Shown here one piece after another: positions 1 to 8,838 of a stretch of 64,000 nt of DNA. Below the pieces are notes generated by a model. It had not been told where the DNA came from and did no database searches. It was given only the letters and a program-made list of their open reading frames with translations. Each line of letters starts with the position of its first letter. Positions within the stretch are counted from its first letter, which is position 1. Both the position numbers and the translations under genes were made by a program. Source of the DNA: Hydrotalea sp. (GTDB lineage Bacteria; Bacteroidota; Bacteroidia; Chitinophagales; Chitinophagaceae); NCBI GenBank assembly GCA_027364735.1, contig DAHXOT010000049.1, forward strand, positions 1 through 64,000. Reading direction: 5' to 3'.

Positions 1-1
1 G

Positions 2-82
2 TATGTTATTGAAATTAAATCGGAATTAGACGAAACAAAAAAAGAATTAGAAGCAACCAAGCAACAAATTAAAAAGAATTAA
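2..82 (+). CDS. C-terminal fragment of an unidentified protein, cut by the window edge
   Basis: An open frame enters from the left edge and stops at TAA 80-82, giving 26 residues. They are almost all charged or polar (many Lys, Glu and Gln) with a heptad-like spacing, so the end of the protein is probably a helix or coiled coil. Too little is present to name a family. It is followed 20 bases later by a hairpin that could terminate its transcript. Confidence 0.45.
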   Translation, partial: YVIEIKSELDETKKELEATKQQIKKN

Positions 83-101
83 AACAGCAATATAATTCAA
101 T

Positions 102-132
102 AAAAAAAATCAGCATAAAGCTGATTTTTTTT
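102..132. terminator. Bidirectional intrinsic terminator between convergent genes
   Basis: A perfect stem is formed by an A-run plus ATCAGC, a five-base ATAAA loop, and GCTGAT plus a T-run. Because the arms include the A and T tracts, it can work in both directions, ending the partial gene on the left and the FKBP gene on the minus strand. Confidence 0.7.
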
Positions 133-133
133 A

Positions 134-568
134 TTATTTAAAACTAATTAATTCCACTTCAAATACCAGCGTACAGTTTGGTCCAATTTCTGCACTCACC
201 TGCCTGTTGCCATAGCCCAATTGTGGTGGAATAAAAAATCTGAATTTACTACCTACCGGCATTAATTGCAAACCTTCCGTCCAGCCCTTAATAACCATGT
301 TTAATGGAAAGCTTGCTGGAACACCCCGATTAACTGATGAATCAAAAACAGTTCCATCAATTAATGTTCCATGGTAGTGGCAAGTTACCGTATGTGTGGC
401 CCAAGGTTTATCGCCATTGCCCAATGTTACTACTTCGTATTGCAAACCACTTTCGGTTTCAATAATACCTTCGCGTAATTTGTTGGCAGCTAAAAAATCT
501 TGTCCAGCTTTTAAGTTAGCTGAACTTTTATCGTTTCTTAATTGTGCTAATTTATCTGCAATTCCCAT
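134..568 (-). CDS. FKBP-type peptidyl-prolyl cis-trans isomerase
   Basis: This 144-residue protein is a peptidyl-prolyl isomerase of the FKBP family, which speeds proline isomerisation during protein folding. The first 40 residues form a short charged helical segment like the remnant of the dimerisation arm of FklB/Mip proteins. The FKBP domain fills residues 45-143, with the family segments YHGTLIDGTVFDSS, a VIKGWTEGLQLMPVGSKFRF stretch, the IPPQLGYG loop and the final FEVELISF strand. There is no signal peptide, so a cytoplasmic location is likely. It is a single gene facing the bidirectional terminator at its 3' end. The family is certain; the client proteins are unknown. Confidence 0.93.
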   Translation of the reverse strand: MGIADKLAQLRNDKSSANLKAGQDFLAANKLREGIIETESGLQYEVVTLGNGDKPWATHTVTCHYHGTLIDGTVFDSSVNRGVPASFPLNMVIKGWTEGLQLMPVGSKFRFFIPPQLGYGNRQVSAEIGPNCTLVFEVELISFK

Positions 569-733
569 ATATTATTTTTTGCGAAAATACTATTTGCCGA
601 GGAAATGAAGAATGTTGAGAACCATTATCTTCTTCATGTATACTTACAAAATGAAGTATCTATGATAATTTAGTAGATATAATTTTAAATTAAAAGCGTA
701 TGCTATTTTATAAAGATGCACACCGATATAAAT

Positions 734-760
734 GTACAAGTGTGCGACGCAACAAATGTT
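734..760 (+). repeat. Copy 1 of the dispersed GTGCGACGCAAC element
   Basis: It reads GTACAAG, one base, GTGCGACGCAAC, four bases (AAAT), then GTT. It lies between the FKBP gene and the SDR gene, upstream of the SDR start. The core TGCGACGCA is its own inverted repeat around a central A, and CAAC-N4-GTTG can form a small hairpin. In this copy the match extends to GTTGCACA, which can also pair with the TGTGC on the left. Three further copies lie at 34734, 38324 and 60424. Confidence 0.7.
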
Positions 761-820
761 GCACATAGATTAGCGGTTTTGACAATAAAAAATATTATCT
801 TTTATGCTAAATAATTATTT

Positions 821-1630
821 ATGAGCCAAATTGAAAATAAAAAAGCACTAATAACCGGAGGTGCATCGGGTATTGGCAAACTAATGGGTAAATTAATGTT
901 GCAAAAAGGTTTACAGAGTTTGGTTATATGGGATGTTAATGAAATTTTATTACAACAAGTAACCAATGAATTTAAACAACAAGGCTTTACCGTTTTCCCC
1001 TATTTGGTAGATGTAATGGATACCAATTCTGTTATTGCAACTGCACAACAAGTAAAAAAAGAAGTTGGTAAAATTGATATTTTAATTAATAATGCGGGCA
1101 TTATTGTGGGTAAATTTTTTGCAGATCATTCGCATACAGAAATTGACAGAACAATGTTTATAAACAGTAATGCACTAATGCATATTACCAAAGAATTTTT
1201 ACCTGATATGGTTGCATTGAATGAAGGTCATATTGTAAATATTGCTTCTGCTGCCGGCATGGTAAGTAATCCAAAAATGAGTGTATATGTTGCCAGTAAA
1301 TGGGCTGTAATTGGATGGAGTGATTCGTTACAAATTGAGTTGCAAAAAATAAATAGTAAGGTAAATATTACAACCGTTACACCTTACTATATTAATACCG
1401 GAATGTTTGATGGCGTAAAAAGTAGTTTTATACCTATTACACAACCTTTAGTTGCAGCCAAAAAAATTATTAAAGGCATTGAAAAAAATAAACGCTTTGT
1501 TCGAATGCCGAATATAGTGTATATGCTTCCGTTTATTAAAGGTATATTATCTGCTAAATGGTTTGATATTATTGTTGGCAAAGGATTGGGCATTTACAAA
1601 ACAATGGATAGTTTTAAAGGCCGAAGATAA
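821..1630 (+). CDS. Short-chain dehydrogenase/reductase (SDR), NAD(P)-dependent
   Basis: A 269-residue classical SDR oxidoreductase with a Rossmann fold. The nucleotide-binding motif TGGASGIG is at residues 12-19, the INNAG structural motif at about 88-92, and the catalytic triad can be read as Ser143, Tyr156 and Lys160 (YVASK). The C-terminal part after residue 200 contains hydrophobic stretches (IVYMLPFIKGIL), like the membrane-associated SDRs that act on lipids, retinoids or steroids, so a lipophilic substrate is a reasonable guess but is not shown. It appears monocistronic. The substrate and the choice between NAD and NADP cannot be determined here. Confidence 0.92.
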   Translation: MSQIENKKALITGGASGIGKLMGKLMLQKGLQSLVIWDVNEILLQQVTNEFKQQGFTVFPYLVDVMDTNSVIATAQQVKKEVGKIDILINNAGIIVGKFFADHSHTEIDRTMFINSNALMHITKEFLPDMVALNEGHIVNIASAAGMVSNPKMSVYVASKWAVIGWSDSLQIELQKINSKVNITTVTPYYINTGMFDGVKSSFIPITQPLVAAKKIIKGIEKNKRFVRMPNIVYMLPFIKGILSAKWFDIIVGKGLGIYKTMDSFKGRR

Positions 1631-1687
1631 TATTAATAAAAAATATATTATATACATTTTACATGTATTTTAAATTTATGCTTTTAT

Positions 1688-1695
1688 TATCTTTG
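1688..1695 (+). promoter_or_regulatory. Candidate Bacteroidota -7 element (TATCTTTG) for the SulP gene
   Basis: The octamer matches the Bacteroidota -7 consensus TAnnTTTG exactly and lies 19 bases before the likely TTG start of the SulP gene. I did not find a convincing -33 TTTG at the right spacing, so only half of the promoter is supported. Confidence 0.45.
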
Positions 1696-1714
1696 CAGCT
1701 CACGTAAAAGTTAT

Positions 1715-3268
1715 TTGAAATTGAAAAGAAGGATTAGATATTACCGTTTAATATGGTTGAAACATGATTTGCCGGCCGGCCTATCGGTTTTTTTAGTAGC
1801 CCTACCACTTTGTTTGGGAATAGCTTTAGCATCGGGGGCACCATTATATGCCGGAATAATTTCGGGAATTATTGGTGGTATTATTGTATCAATTATCAGT
1901 AGCTCTGCTTTAAGCGTATCGGGTCCCGCAGCCGGATTATCAACGGTAGTAATGGCAACCATTGCATCTTCAGGAGATTACAGCATATTTTTATTATCAG
2001 TAATTATTGCAGGTGCATTTCAAATTATTTTAGGCTTATTTAAATTAGGCGTAATTGCCAATTATTTTCCATCATCGGTTATAAAAGGAATGTTAGCAGC
2101 TATTGGAATTATTCTTATTTCAAAACAAATTCCTGTTGCTTTTGGTTATGATCAACCCGATTTTTGGAGTAGCGGTTTTTTAGACTTATTTTCTTCAAGT
2201 AATATATATAACAGTATCCATAATTTTAATTTACATACTTCAAGAGGGGCTATAATTATTACTATTAGTTCTATTAGTGTTTTTCCAATTTTATCGAAAT
2301 ATTTTCCTAAACGCCATACTTTATTACCGGCACCATTATTAGCGGTAATAATTGGCATAATTGTAAATATTATATTTGGTTCAGTAGCCTCATATCTTTC
2401 CTTAAAACATACACAACTCGTAAACATTCCTGACAATATTTTCGGAAAAGTTTCTTTCCCTAATTTCTCTAAACTTTTTACACTATCTATTTGGAAAGCA
2501 GGAATAGTAATTGGTTTACTTGCAACTTTAGAAACATTATTGTGTATTGAAGCTATTGATAAACTTGATACAAGTAATAGAATAACACCCGTAAATAAAG
2601 AACTATTAGCTCAGGGAATTGGTAATATGCTCTGCGGCTTATTGGGTGGTATTCCTATAACGGCAGTAATAGTAAGAGGTGCCGCCAATGTTGATGCCGG
2701 TGCACGTACCAAACTTTCTTCCTTTACGCATGGTATTTTTTTATTGCTATCGGTATTATTAATTCCATTTGCATTAAATAAAATTCCGTATGCATCATTA
2801 GCTGCCATATTATTGGTAACCGGTTATAACCTTACTAAACCCAAACTTTACAGGAGTATGCTAAAGTTAGGGATGAAACAATTTCTTCCTTTTATCATTA
2901 CCATTATTGTAATATTAGCAACCGATCTATTAGTTGGCGTAAGTATAGGCTTATTATTATCTATCTTTTTTATTATCCAAAATAATTTTACAGCAGAATA
3001 TAAAATTCAAAAAAGAAAACAACACGCTACCGATATTTATTACATTAAACTAAACAGCATGGTTACCTTTTTAAATAAGGTAAATTTAAAAGATGCTTTA
3101 GATAAAATTCCGGAATACTCTGTTTTAACAATAGATGGAAGTGAAAGCCGATTTATTGATTATGATATTTTAGAAATTATAAGCGAATACAGTCAGAAGG
3201 CTCACGACAGGCATATTGAATTACACTTAATGGGTATTGAAAAAGTAAATGTTACTGCCATTCATTAG
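1715..3268 (+). CDS. SulP/SLC26-family anion transporter with C-terminal STAS-like domain
   Basis: A 517-residue inner-membrane transporter of the SulP family, which moves sulfate, bicarbonate or other anions. The SulP core occupies residues 15-415 with about 12-14 hydrophobic helices. The family segment LSVSGPAAGLSTVV lies near residue 70, and a GNMLCGLLGGIPITAV stretch lies in the second half. Residues 430-517 are soluble and look like a STAS domain. No ATG exists near the 5' end in this frame; TTG at 1715 gives a natural N-terminus just after a -7 element. Bacterial SulP genes often sit beside carbonic anhydrase, but here the neighbour is a membrane Fe-S protein on the same strand. The substrate is not predictable. 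Confidence 0.9.
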   Translation: MKLKRRIRYYRLIWLKHDLPAGLSVFLVALPLCLGIALASGAPLYAGIISGIIGGIIVSIISSSALSVSGPAAGLSTVVMATIASSGDYSIFLLSVIIAGAFQIILGLFKLGVIANYFPSSVIKGMLAAIGIILISKQIPVAFGYDQPDFWSSGFLDLFSSSNIYNSIHNFNLHTSRGAIIITISSISVFPILSKYFPKRHTLLPAPLLAVIIGIIVNIIFGSVASYLSLKHTQLVNIPDNIFGKVSFPNFSKLFTLSIWKAGIVIGLLATLETLLCIEAIDKLDTSNRITPVNKELLAQGIGNMLCGLLGGIPITAVIVRGAANVDAGARTKLSSFTHGIFLLLSVLLIPFALNKIPYASLAAILLVTGYNLTKPKLYRSMLKLGMKQFLPFIITIIVILATDLLVGVSIGLLLSIFFIIQNNFTAEYKIQKRKQHATDIYYIKLNSMVTFLNKVNLKDALDKIPEYSVLTIDGSESRFIDYDILEIISEYSQKAHDRHIELHLMGIEKVNVTAIH

Positions 3269-3363
3269 TTGTTTTGCATAAGCATTGTGCATGATTTTTA
3301 TCATGTTTTCAAAATTTCGATTCTTCTATATTGTCGCCTTTATTTCACAAAAAAACGAGTGCA

Positions 3364-4449
3364 ATGCCTGCTGTAACCCAAAGCTATAAATCCGGAAATC
3401 AATTATCGGCAAAATCTGTATTAACATGGCGTATTATTCAAGCATCTGTTTGGGTAGTTGGACTTGTTATATTTTTATCACTTATTTTTTATCCTTCATT
3501 AGGTTTATTACTATTTTGGAATATTTTAATACCGGTTGCACCAGCTTTATTTGTAGTTGCCGTTGGTATTTGGAGAAATGTTTGTCCATTAGCTACCACT
3601 AATTTGTTACCACGCCATTTCAATCTTTCTAAAAGAAAAAAAATGTCAATTACCCTGCAATCTAAATTGCAATTAGTAGCTATATTATCATTGTACTTTA
3701 TTGTTCCTTTACGCCATGCTATATTAAATAGAAATGGTTTAGCAACAGCTTCGCTATTAACAATAGCCGGAATAACAGGATTTGTTATGAGCTTTATATT
3801 TGATTGGAAAAGTAGTTGGTGCTCAACCCTTTGTCCTATTCATCCTGTAGAAAAATTATATGGCGGCAAAACCTTAGTTTCAATGCCCAATGCCCATTGC
3901 GAAGAATGTGTAAACTGCTCCCTTCCTTGCCCCGATTCTACACCAAGTTTTCATCCATCTATGGCACAAAAAACAATCTACCACAAAATAGGTGGCATAT
4001 TAACTATTGGTGGTTTACCCGGTTTTATTTGGGGTTGGTTTCATGTACCAGATCAATTAGAAATAACCAATTGGTATAACTTTTTTGCAACTTATCAACT
4101 TCCGTTAATTGGCTTAGTAACTTCTGCGGCGATATACCTTTTTTTACAACTTTTTTTAAAAGGAAAAAATGAACGTACGCTAATTAATATATTTGCCGCA
4201 TCAGGTGTTTCATGTTATTACTGGTATAGATTACCTGCACTATTTGGCTTTGGCAGTTTTGCCGATGATGGTTTACTAATTAATTTAAAAAATGTTTTAC
4301 CAAGTTGGAGTATTATTGCCATTACTATAGCTACCACTTTATTCTTTTTTTGGTGGATTGTACTAAGAAAAACTAAACAAAAAAGTTGGGTAGTAAGGCC
4401 AGAATATGCCGCCAAGCACACATCTATCGATTCGCAAAGCTTTGCATAA
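3364..4449 (+). CDS. Multi-spanning membrane protein with a 4Fe-4S ferredoxin motif (polyferredoxin-like)
   Basis: This 361-residue membrane protein has about eight hydrophobic helices. Between helices 4 and 5 lies a cysteine-rich soluble loop: CSTLCP (Cx3CP) followed by CEECVNCSLPCP, which is the classical Cx2Cx2Cx3CP ligand pattern of a 4Fe-4S cluster. An earlier NVCPLATT segment adds one more cysteine after helix 2. The layout recalls the NapH/NosR/CcoG class of membrane electron carriers, but it has one full cluster motif instead of two. I chose ATG 3364 over an in-frame TTG at 3331 because the extra 11 residues look non-conserved. It probably passes electrons across or along the membrane. 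No obvious reductase partner is next to it, so the pathway is unknown. Confidence 0.75.
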   Translation: MPAVTQSYKSGNQLSAKSVLTWRIIQASVWVVGLVIFLSLIFYPSLGLLLFWNILIPVAPALFVVAVGIWRNVCPLATTNLLPRHFNLSKRKKMSITLQSKLQLVAILSLYFIVPLRHAILNRNGLATASLLTIAGITGFVMSFIFDWKSSWCSTLCPIHPVEKLYGGKTLVSMPNAHCEECVNCSLPCPDSTPSFHPSMAQKTIYHKIGGILTIGGLPGFIWGWFHVPDQLEITNWYNFFATYQLPLIGLVTSAAIYLFLQLFLKGKNERTLINIFAASGVSCYYWYRLPALFGFGSFADDGLLINLKNVLPSWSIIAITIATTLFFFWWIVLRKTKQKSWVVRPEYAAKHTSIDSQSFA

Positions 4450-4535
4450 AAAAGATTATTATAAATTTTGTATTCGCGTAAAGTAATTCAGTTTTTAAAA
4501 CTTATTTTCGTTTGGAGTTAACCAAAACGATTGTA

Positions 4536-5774
4536 ATGCAAAACTGGAGAATTAAGCTCTCGCTGTTTTTAAACTATTTTGTTTTTGCCATTTTATTAAA
4601 CAGTGTTGGTACGGTTATTTTACAAGTACAAAATAACTTTGGCGTTTCGCAAAGTGCAGCATCGGTATTAGAACCGTTTAAAGATTTAAGCATTGCCATT
4701 GTTTCATTTTTAATTTCATCATTTATTGCAAGAATTGGCTATAAAGTAGCCATGCAAATTGCATTAGGCTTTATTGCTATTGTTTGTTTTATTGTTCCAT
4801 CTTTTCCCAGCTTTCCTTCTACCATGTTATTATTTGCTGCAACAGGCAGCAGCTTTGCTTTAATTAAAATGTCGGTTTATAGTACCATTGGGTTAGTAAC
4901 TAAAAACGAGAAAGAACATATAAGTATGATGAATTTCATAGAATCTTTTTTTATGATAGGCATACTTACCGGTTATTTTATTTTTTCTTATTTTGTTGAT
5001 AGCAGCAATACTTCTTCCACTTCATGGTTTAAGGTATATTATTTTTTAGGTGCAGTAGCTTTATTGGCATTAGCACTTTTATGGAGCGCTTCATTAGATG
5101 AATCTTCTGTAAAAAAAGATCAACCGGAGTCATTAATAAAAGATTTTACAGAAATGCTTAACCTACTAATTACTCCTTTGGTATTAGTGTTTATTTGTTG
5201 TGCTTTTTTTTATGTATTAATTGAGCAAAGTATTATGAGTTGGTTGCCTACATTTAATAATCAAGTATTGCATCTACCGGCAGCACTAAGCATTCAAATG
5301 GCCAGTATTTTAGCAGGTTCTACAGCATTGGGAAGATTTTATGCAGGATTTGTTTTAAAAAAACTTAATTGGCTAATTGTATTAATTTCTTGTATTGCCA
5401 TTGCCGCAATATTAGTTATTACTGCTATTCCGCTAACAAAAAACTTACATCCACAAACTATTACAGGATGGAGTAATGCTCCATTAGCTGCATTTATTTT
5501 TCCTTTAATTGGTTTAGTAATTGCACCCATTTATCCTGCAATTAATTCTGTTATACTAAGTACTTTACCGGTAAAAAAACACGGATTAATGTCGGGATTA
5601 ATTATTATTTTTTCTGCATTAGGCGGTACCACAGGATCTATTATTACAGGCAATATATTTCAACATTTTGGAGGGCAAAATGCTTTTTATTTCTCGCTAA
5701 TACCTATGTTCATTTTAACAATTGCCTTATTTTATTTTAAAAAATTACAATTGAACCATAAATCAGCCAAATAG
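4536..5774 (+). CDS. MFS transporter, probably sugar (trehalose) uptake
   Basis: A 412-residue major facilitator superfamily permease with 12 predicted hydrophobic helices. A cytoplasmic linker with charged residues (DESSVKKDQPESLIKD) separates the two six-helix halves. General features such as SFLISSFIARIGYK between helices 2 and 3 fit MFS, with a distant resemblance to the FucP sugar/H+ group. The gene ends two bases before the trehalase ATG, so the two are almost surely cotranscribed, and a disaccharide such as trehalose is the most likely cargo by inference. An in-frame TTG at 4512 would add eight residues; ATG 4536 starts with MQNWRIKLS, a natural beginning for the first helix. Confidence 0.85.
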   Translation: MQNWRIKLSLFLNYFVFAILLNSVGTVILQVQNNFGVSQSAASVLEPFKDLSIAIVSFLISSFIARIGYKVAMQIALGFIAIVCFIVPSFPSFPSTMLLFAATGSSFALIKMSVYSTIGLVTKNEKEHISMMNFIESFFMIGILTGYFIFSYFVDSSNTSSTSWFKVYYFLGAVALLALALLWSASLDESSVKKDQPESLIKDFTEMLNLLITPLVLVFICCAFFYVLIEQSIMSWLPTFNNQVLHLPAALSIQMASILAGSTALGRFYAGFVLKKLNWLIVLISCIAIAAILVITAIPLTKNLHPQTITGWSNAPLAAFIFPLIGLVIAPIYPAINSVILSTLPVKKHGLMSGLIIIFSALGGTTGSIITGNIFQHFGGQNAFYFSLIPMFILTIALFYFKKLQLNHKSAK

Positions 5775-5776
5775 AA

Positions 5777-7273
5777 ATGGAGCCAACACATTTATTTTTT
5801 ATAGATAGTTTACAGAAGCTTTACATTGATGTTCAAACATCTGAAATATTTACCGATTCAAAATATTTTGTAGATGCTATTCCATTATTTACAGTTGATG
5901 AAATATTGGCTAATTATCAGCATCAAAAAATAAGTAGCAGTTTTAATCTTAAGCAATTCGTTCAATCGCATTTCGAATTACCAAAAGAAGCCGATAATTC
6001 TTATACATCCAACCACAAAGAAATTAAAGAACACATTAACGAATTGTGGGATGTACTACAAAGAAATCCCGATAAAAATTCCGGCTCATTAATTCCCTTG
6101 CCATTTTCTTATATAATACCCGGAGGAAGATTTAGAGAAGTGTATTATTGGGATAGTTACTTCACTATGCTTGGCTTAAAAATTTCAGAAAAAGTTAGCG
6201 TAATAGAAAATATGCTCAACAATTTCGCTCATTTAATAAACACATTTGGCTTTATACCTAATGGCAACAGAACTTATTATTTAAGCCGTTCTCAGCCACC
6301 ATTTTTTACGTTAATGGTAGAAATTCTTGCTTCCATCAAAGGCGAACAAACACTATTACAATATGCTTCAGAAATAGAAAAAGAATATCTTTTCTGGATG
6401 AGCGGATCTGCAGAGTTAACCAATGAAAACATTGCAATTAAAAGAGTGGTTTTAGTAAAAGAAGGTGTTATTTTAAACAGGTATTTCGATAACCTCACTA
6501 CGCCTCGCCCCGAAGCATTTATTGAAGATGTGCAACTTTCCAAAATATCATCACAAAAACCCGAAAATTTATTTAGAAATATTCGTGCAGCTGCAGAATC
6601 GGGCTGGGATTTTAGCAGTAGATGGTTTAAAGATGAAAAGAATATGCACACCATTCAAACCACCAATATTATTCCTGTTGATTTAAACTGCTTAATACTT
6701 CATATAGAAGAAATATTATCGAAAATTTATGCATTAAAAAATAATCACGAACTATCTGCACTATATCACGATAAAGCAATAAATAGAAAAAATGCTATTC
6801 AAAATTTTTGCTGGAATGAAGAAAAACAATTTTATTTCGATTTTAATTTCAGAGAATCTTCAACTACCAATACTTATTCATTAGCCGCAGCATTTCCATT
6901 ATTTTTTTCAATTGCTACCAACACACAAGCAATGGCTGTTTGTACAACAATAACAGAAAAATTTTTACACAACGGTGGTGTAGTAACCACATTAAATTCA
7001 ACACACCAACAATGGGATAAACCAAATGGATGGGCTCCATTGCAATGGATTACATACAAAGCTTTAAAAAATTATAACTTTAATAAAGAAGCAAATACTT
7101 TAAAAAACAACTGGTTGCAAACCAATCAAAAAACCTATAACGAAACCGGAAAGATGATGGAAAAATATAACGTTACCGAAACCAATACGAAGGCAGGTGG
7201 TGGCGAATATCCTAATCAGGATGGTTTTGGTTGGACGAATGGTGTTTATTTAGCATTGCAATTGGAAGAGTAA
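5777..7273 (+). CDS. Cytoplasmic trehalase, glycoside hydrolase family 37
   Basis: A 498-residue alpha,alpha-trehalase that splits trehalose into two glucose molecules. Both trehalase signatures are visible: PGGRFREVYYWDSY at residues 115-128 and QWDKPNGWAP near residues 411-423. A glycine-rich GGGEYPNQDGFGWTNGV segment close to the C-terminus is also typical. There is no signal peptide, unlike periplasmic TreA, so it should act in the cytoplasm like TreF. It starts two bases after the MFS transporter stop, forming a transporter-hydrolase pair for import and breakdown of the sugar. Family assignment is secure; I give no symbol because treA and treF are distinguished mainly by location. Confidence 0.95.
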   Translation: MEPTHLFFIDSLQKLYIDVQTSEIFTDSKYFVDAIPLFTVDEILANYQHQKISSSFNLKQFVQSHFELPKEADNSYTSNHKEIKEHINELWDVLQRNPDKNSGSLIPLPFSYIIPGGRFREVYYWDSYFTMLGLKISEKVSVIENMLNNFAHLINTFGFIPNGNRTYYLSRSQPPFFTLMVEILASIKGEQTLLQYASEIEKEYLFWMSGSAELTNENIAIKRVVLVKEGVILNRYFDNLTTPRPEAFIEDVQLSKISSQKPENLFRNIRAAAESGWDFSSRWFKDEKNMHTIQTTNIIPVDLNCLILHIEEILSKIYALKNNHELSALYHDKAINRKNAIQNFCWNEEKQFYFDFNFRESSTTNTYSLAAAFPLFFSIATNTQAMAVCTTITEKFLHNGGVVTTLNSTHQQWDKPNGWAPLQWITYKALKNYNFNKEANTLKNNWLQTNQKTYNETGKMMEKYNVTETNTKAGGGEYPNQDGFGWTNGVYLALQLEE

Positions 7274-7278
7274 CAAAC

Positions 7279-8193
7279 CTAATTTTTTAAATTTTTGTAT
7301 AAATTAGGATAATCGCTTATTAATCCATCTACTCCCATTGCTTTTAATTGTTGCATGGTAGCAATATCATCTACTGTCCATGGAATTAATTTCATCCCTA
7401 ATTCTTTACATTGTTTTACCAATAAAGTATTTACTGTTGAATAATCGGGCGAATAAATAGTAGGAATAAATCCTAAAGCTTTTAATCGCTCGGCCAAATT
7501 TCTGTTATCTGGAGGTTCGAAAAGATACGCTGTTTTAATCTGTGGATAGTATTGATGTACATATTGCAAAGAACGAATATCGAAAGATTGAATTATTACC
7601 CTATCTGCAATATTCTTTTCTTTAATAATTGTTATTAATAATTCTACAAACTCAGCAGGTTCCGGATGATATAGATTATCCGTTTCAGGCTTACATTTAG
7701 TTTCGATATTGTAATAAGGTTTATTAAGATGATTTTGGCTAACAAAATTTTCTACACTATCAATTACACTACTTAATAAAGGTTTATGCACTGCTAATTT
7801 TTGCTGCTTTGGAAAACGAGGATGCGGCTTTAATCCAACATCAAATTGTTGAGTTTGCAGATAACTCATTCTATAAATATTAAAGTTCATTTCATCCTTT
7901 TCATCTATAAAACTTCCATCGGGCTTTGTAGTTATCTCATGATTAAAAAACGGCTCGTGGCTCATAATTACCTTTTTATCCTTTGTAATTACGGCATCCA
8001 TTTCTAAAGTAGTTATGCCCAGTTGTAAGCCTTTAAGATAGGCAGGTATAGTGTTTTCGGGCATTAATCCTCTGCAACCTCTATGTCCTTCATAATCGAA
8101 AATTGGAATATTTGTAGCGGTATCGGTAAGCACTTTATTAGTTTTACAACCCATCAATAAAAATATAGTTACAGCTATAACAATTGTTCTCAT
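7279..8193 (-). CDS. Glycerophosphodiester phosphodiesterase, lipoprotein
   Basis: A 304-residue enzyme that hydrolyses glycerophosphodiesters to glycerol 3-phosphate and an alcohol. The N-terminus is a lipoprotein signal (MRTIVIAVTIFLLMGC) with the acylated cysteine at residue 16, so it is anchored on the outside of the inner membrane or in the outer membrane. The GDPD barrel follows, with EGHRGCRGLMPENT (catalytic His-Arg-Gly and Glu-Asn), then LEMDAVITKDKKVIMSHEP carrying the metal-binding Glu/Asp and the second catalytic His. It overlaps the upstream PaiB-like gene by four bases (ATGA), so the two are translationally coupled, although no functional link is obvious. Confidence 0.93.
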   Translation of the reverse strand: MRTIVIAVTIFLLMGCKTNKVLTDTATNIPIFDYEGHRGCRGLMPENTIPAYLKGLQLGITTLEMDAVITKDKKVIMSHEPFFNHEITTKPDGSFIDEKDEMNFNIYRMSYLQTQQFDVGLKPHPRFPKQQKLAVHKPLLSSVIDSVENFVSQNHLNKPYYNIETKCKPETDNLYHPEPAEFVELLITIIKEKNIADRVIIQSFDIRSLQYVHQYYPQIKTAYLFEPPDNRNLAERLKALGFIPTIYSPDYSTVNTLLVKQCKELGMKLIPWTVDDIATMQQLKAMGVDGLISDYPNLYKNLKN

Positions 8194-8822
8194 TTATTAA
8201 ATATTTGATCTTTTCTTTTTTGCATTTCTTCGGCTATTGCTTGTTCATTACTATTACCTTTTTGCAAAGAATTAATAATATTATCGAAACTTTTTTCATC
8301 TCTGTTCTGACTAAGTTTAAAAACATGCTCTACTTCAGTTACTTCAATTTCAAACCCTTTAATTGCTTTTAAACTATTAGCTACATAATCGCTGTGCATA
8401 TTTTTAACCGATGCGGAGGAATTTTCATTTTTTTCGAAGTGATTAGTAAGTTGTACTAACTGCTCATATAATGCTTCCTCACTTATCCAGCGTAAAATAC
8501 CTTTTGCATGTACTGCTAAATAATTCCATGTACTTGCTATATTTTTTGTTTCGTACCACGAAGCACTGATATAACTGTTGGCAGCCTGAAAAATTGCCAA
8601 TACATTGCTGTTGGCCTCGAATGCAACTGTATGTTGTTGCTTGCGCATTACATGCCCGGTTAAAAATAATTGATCGTTGCGTTGCTGTAATAAAATAGGA
8701 ATATGTGTTGCAACGGGAAAGTTATTTTTATCGATGCCGCACAAAACAATAAAAGGATGCTGATGCATAAAATCAATTACCTCTTGATCTTGGGCAGCTT
8801 TAAAATAAGGGATATGATACAT
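8190..8822 (-). CDS. PaiB-family FMN-binding protein
   Basis: A 210-residue protein of the PaiB family, which has a split-barrel flavin-binding fold. Members were first described as negative regulators of sporulation and protease genes in Bacillus. The diagnostic segment YISASWYETKNIASTWNY is at residues 85-102, followed by VAVHAKG. The C-terminal 60 residues are helical and charged (EEMQKRKDQIF). It overlaps the glycerophosphodiesterase by ATGA. In Bacteroidota the role of this family is not established, and a flavin-dependent oxidoreductase function is as likely as regulation. Confidence 0.87.
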   Translation of the reverse strand: MYHIPYFKAAQDQEVIDFMHQHPFIVLCGIDKNNFPVATHIPILLQQRNDQLFLTGHVMRKQQHTVAFEANSNVLAIFQAANSYISASWYETKNIASTWNYLAVHAKGILRWISEEALYEQLVQLTNHFEKNENSSASVKNMHSDYVANSLKAIKGFEIEVTEVEHVFKLSQNRDEKSFDNIINSLQKGNSNEQAIAEEMQKRKDQIFNK

Positions 8823-8838
8823 AGTTTAAAGATACGTG

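Noticed and set aside
777-803. Promoter for the SDR gene (TTTTG and TATCTTTT)
   Set aside because: The -7 match has one mismatch and the spacing is 14 bases, short of the usual 19-21.
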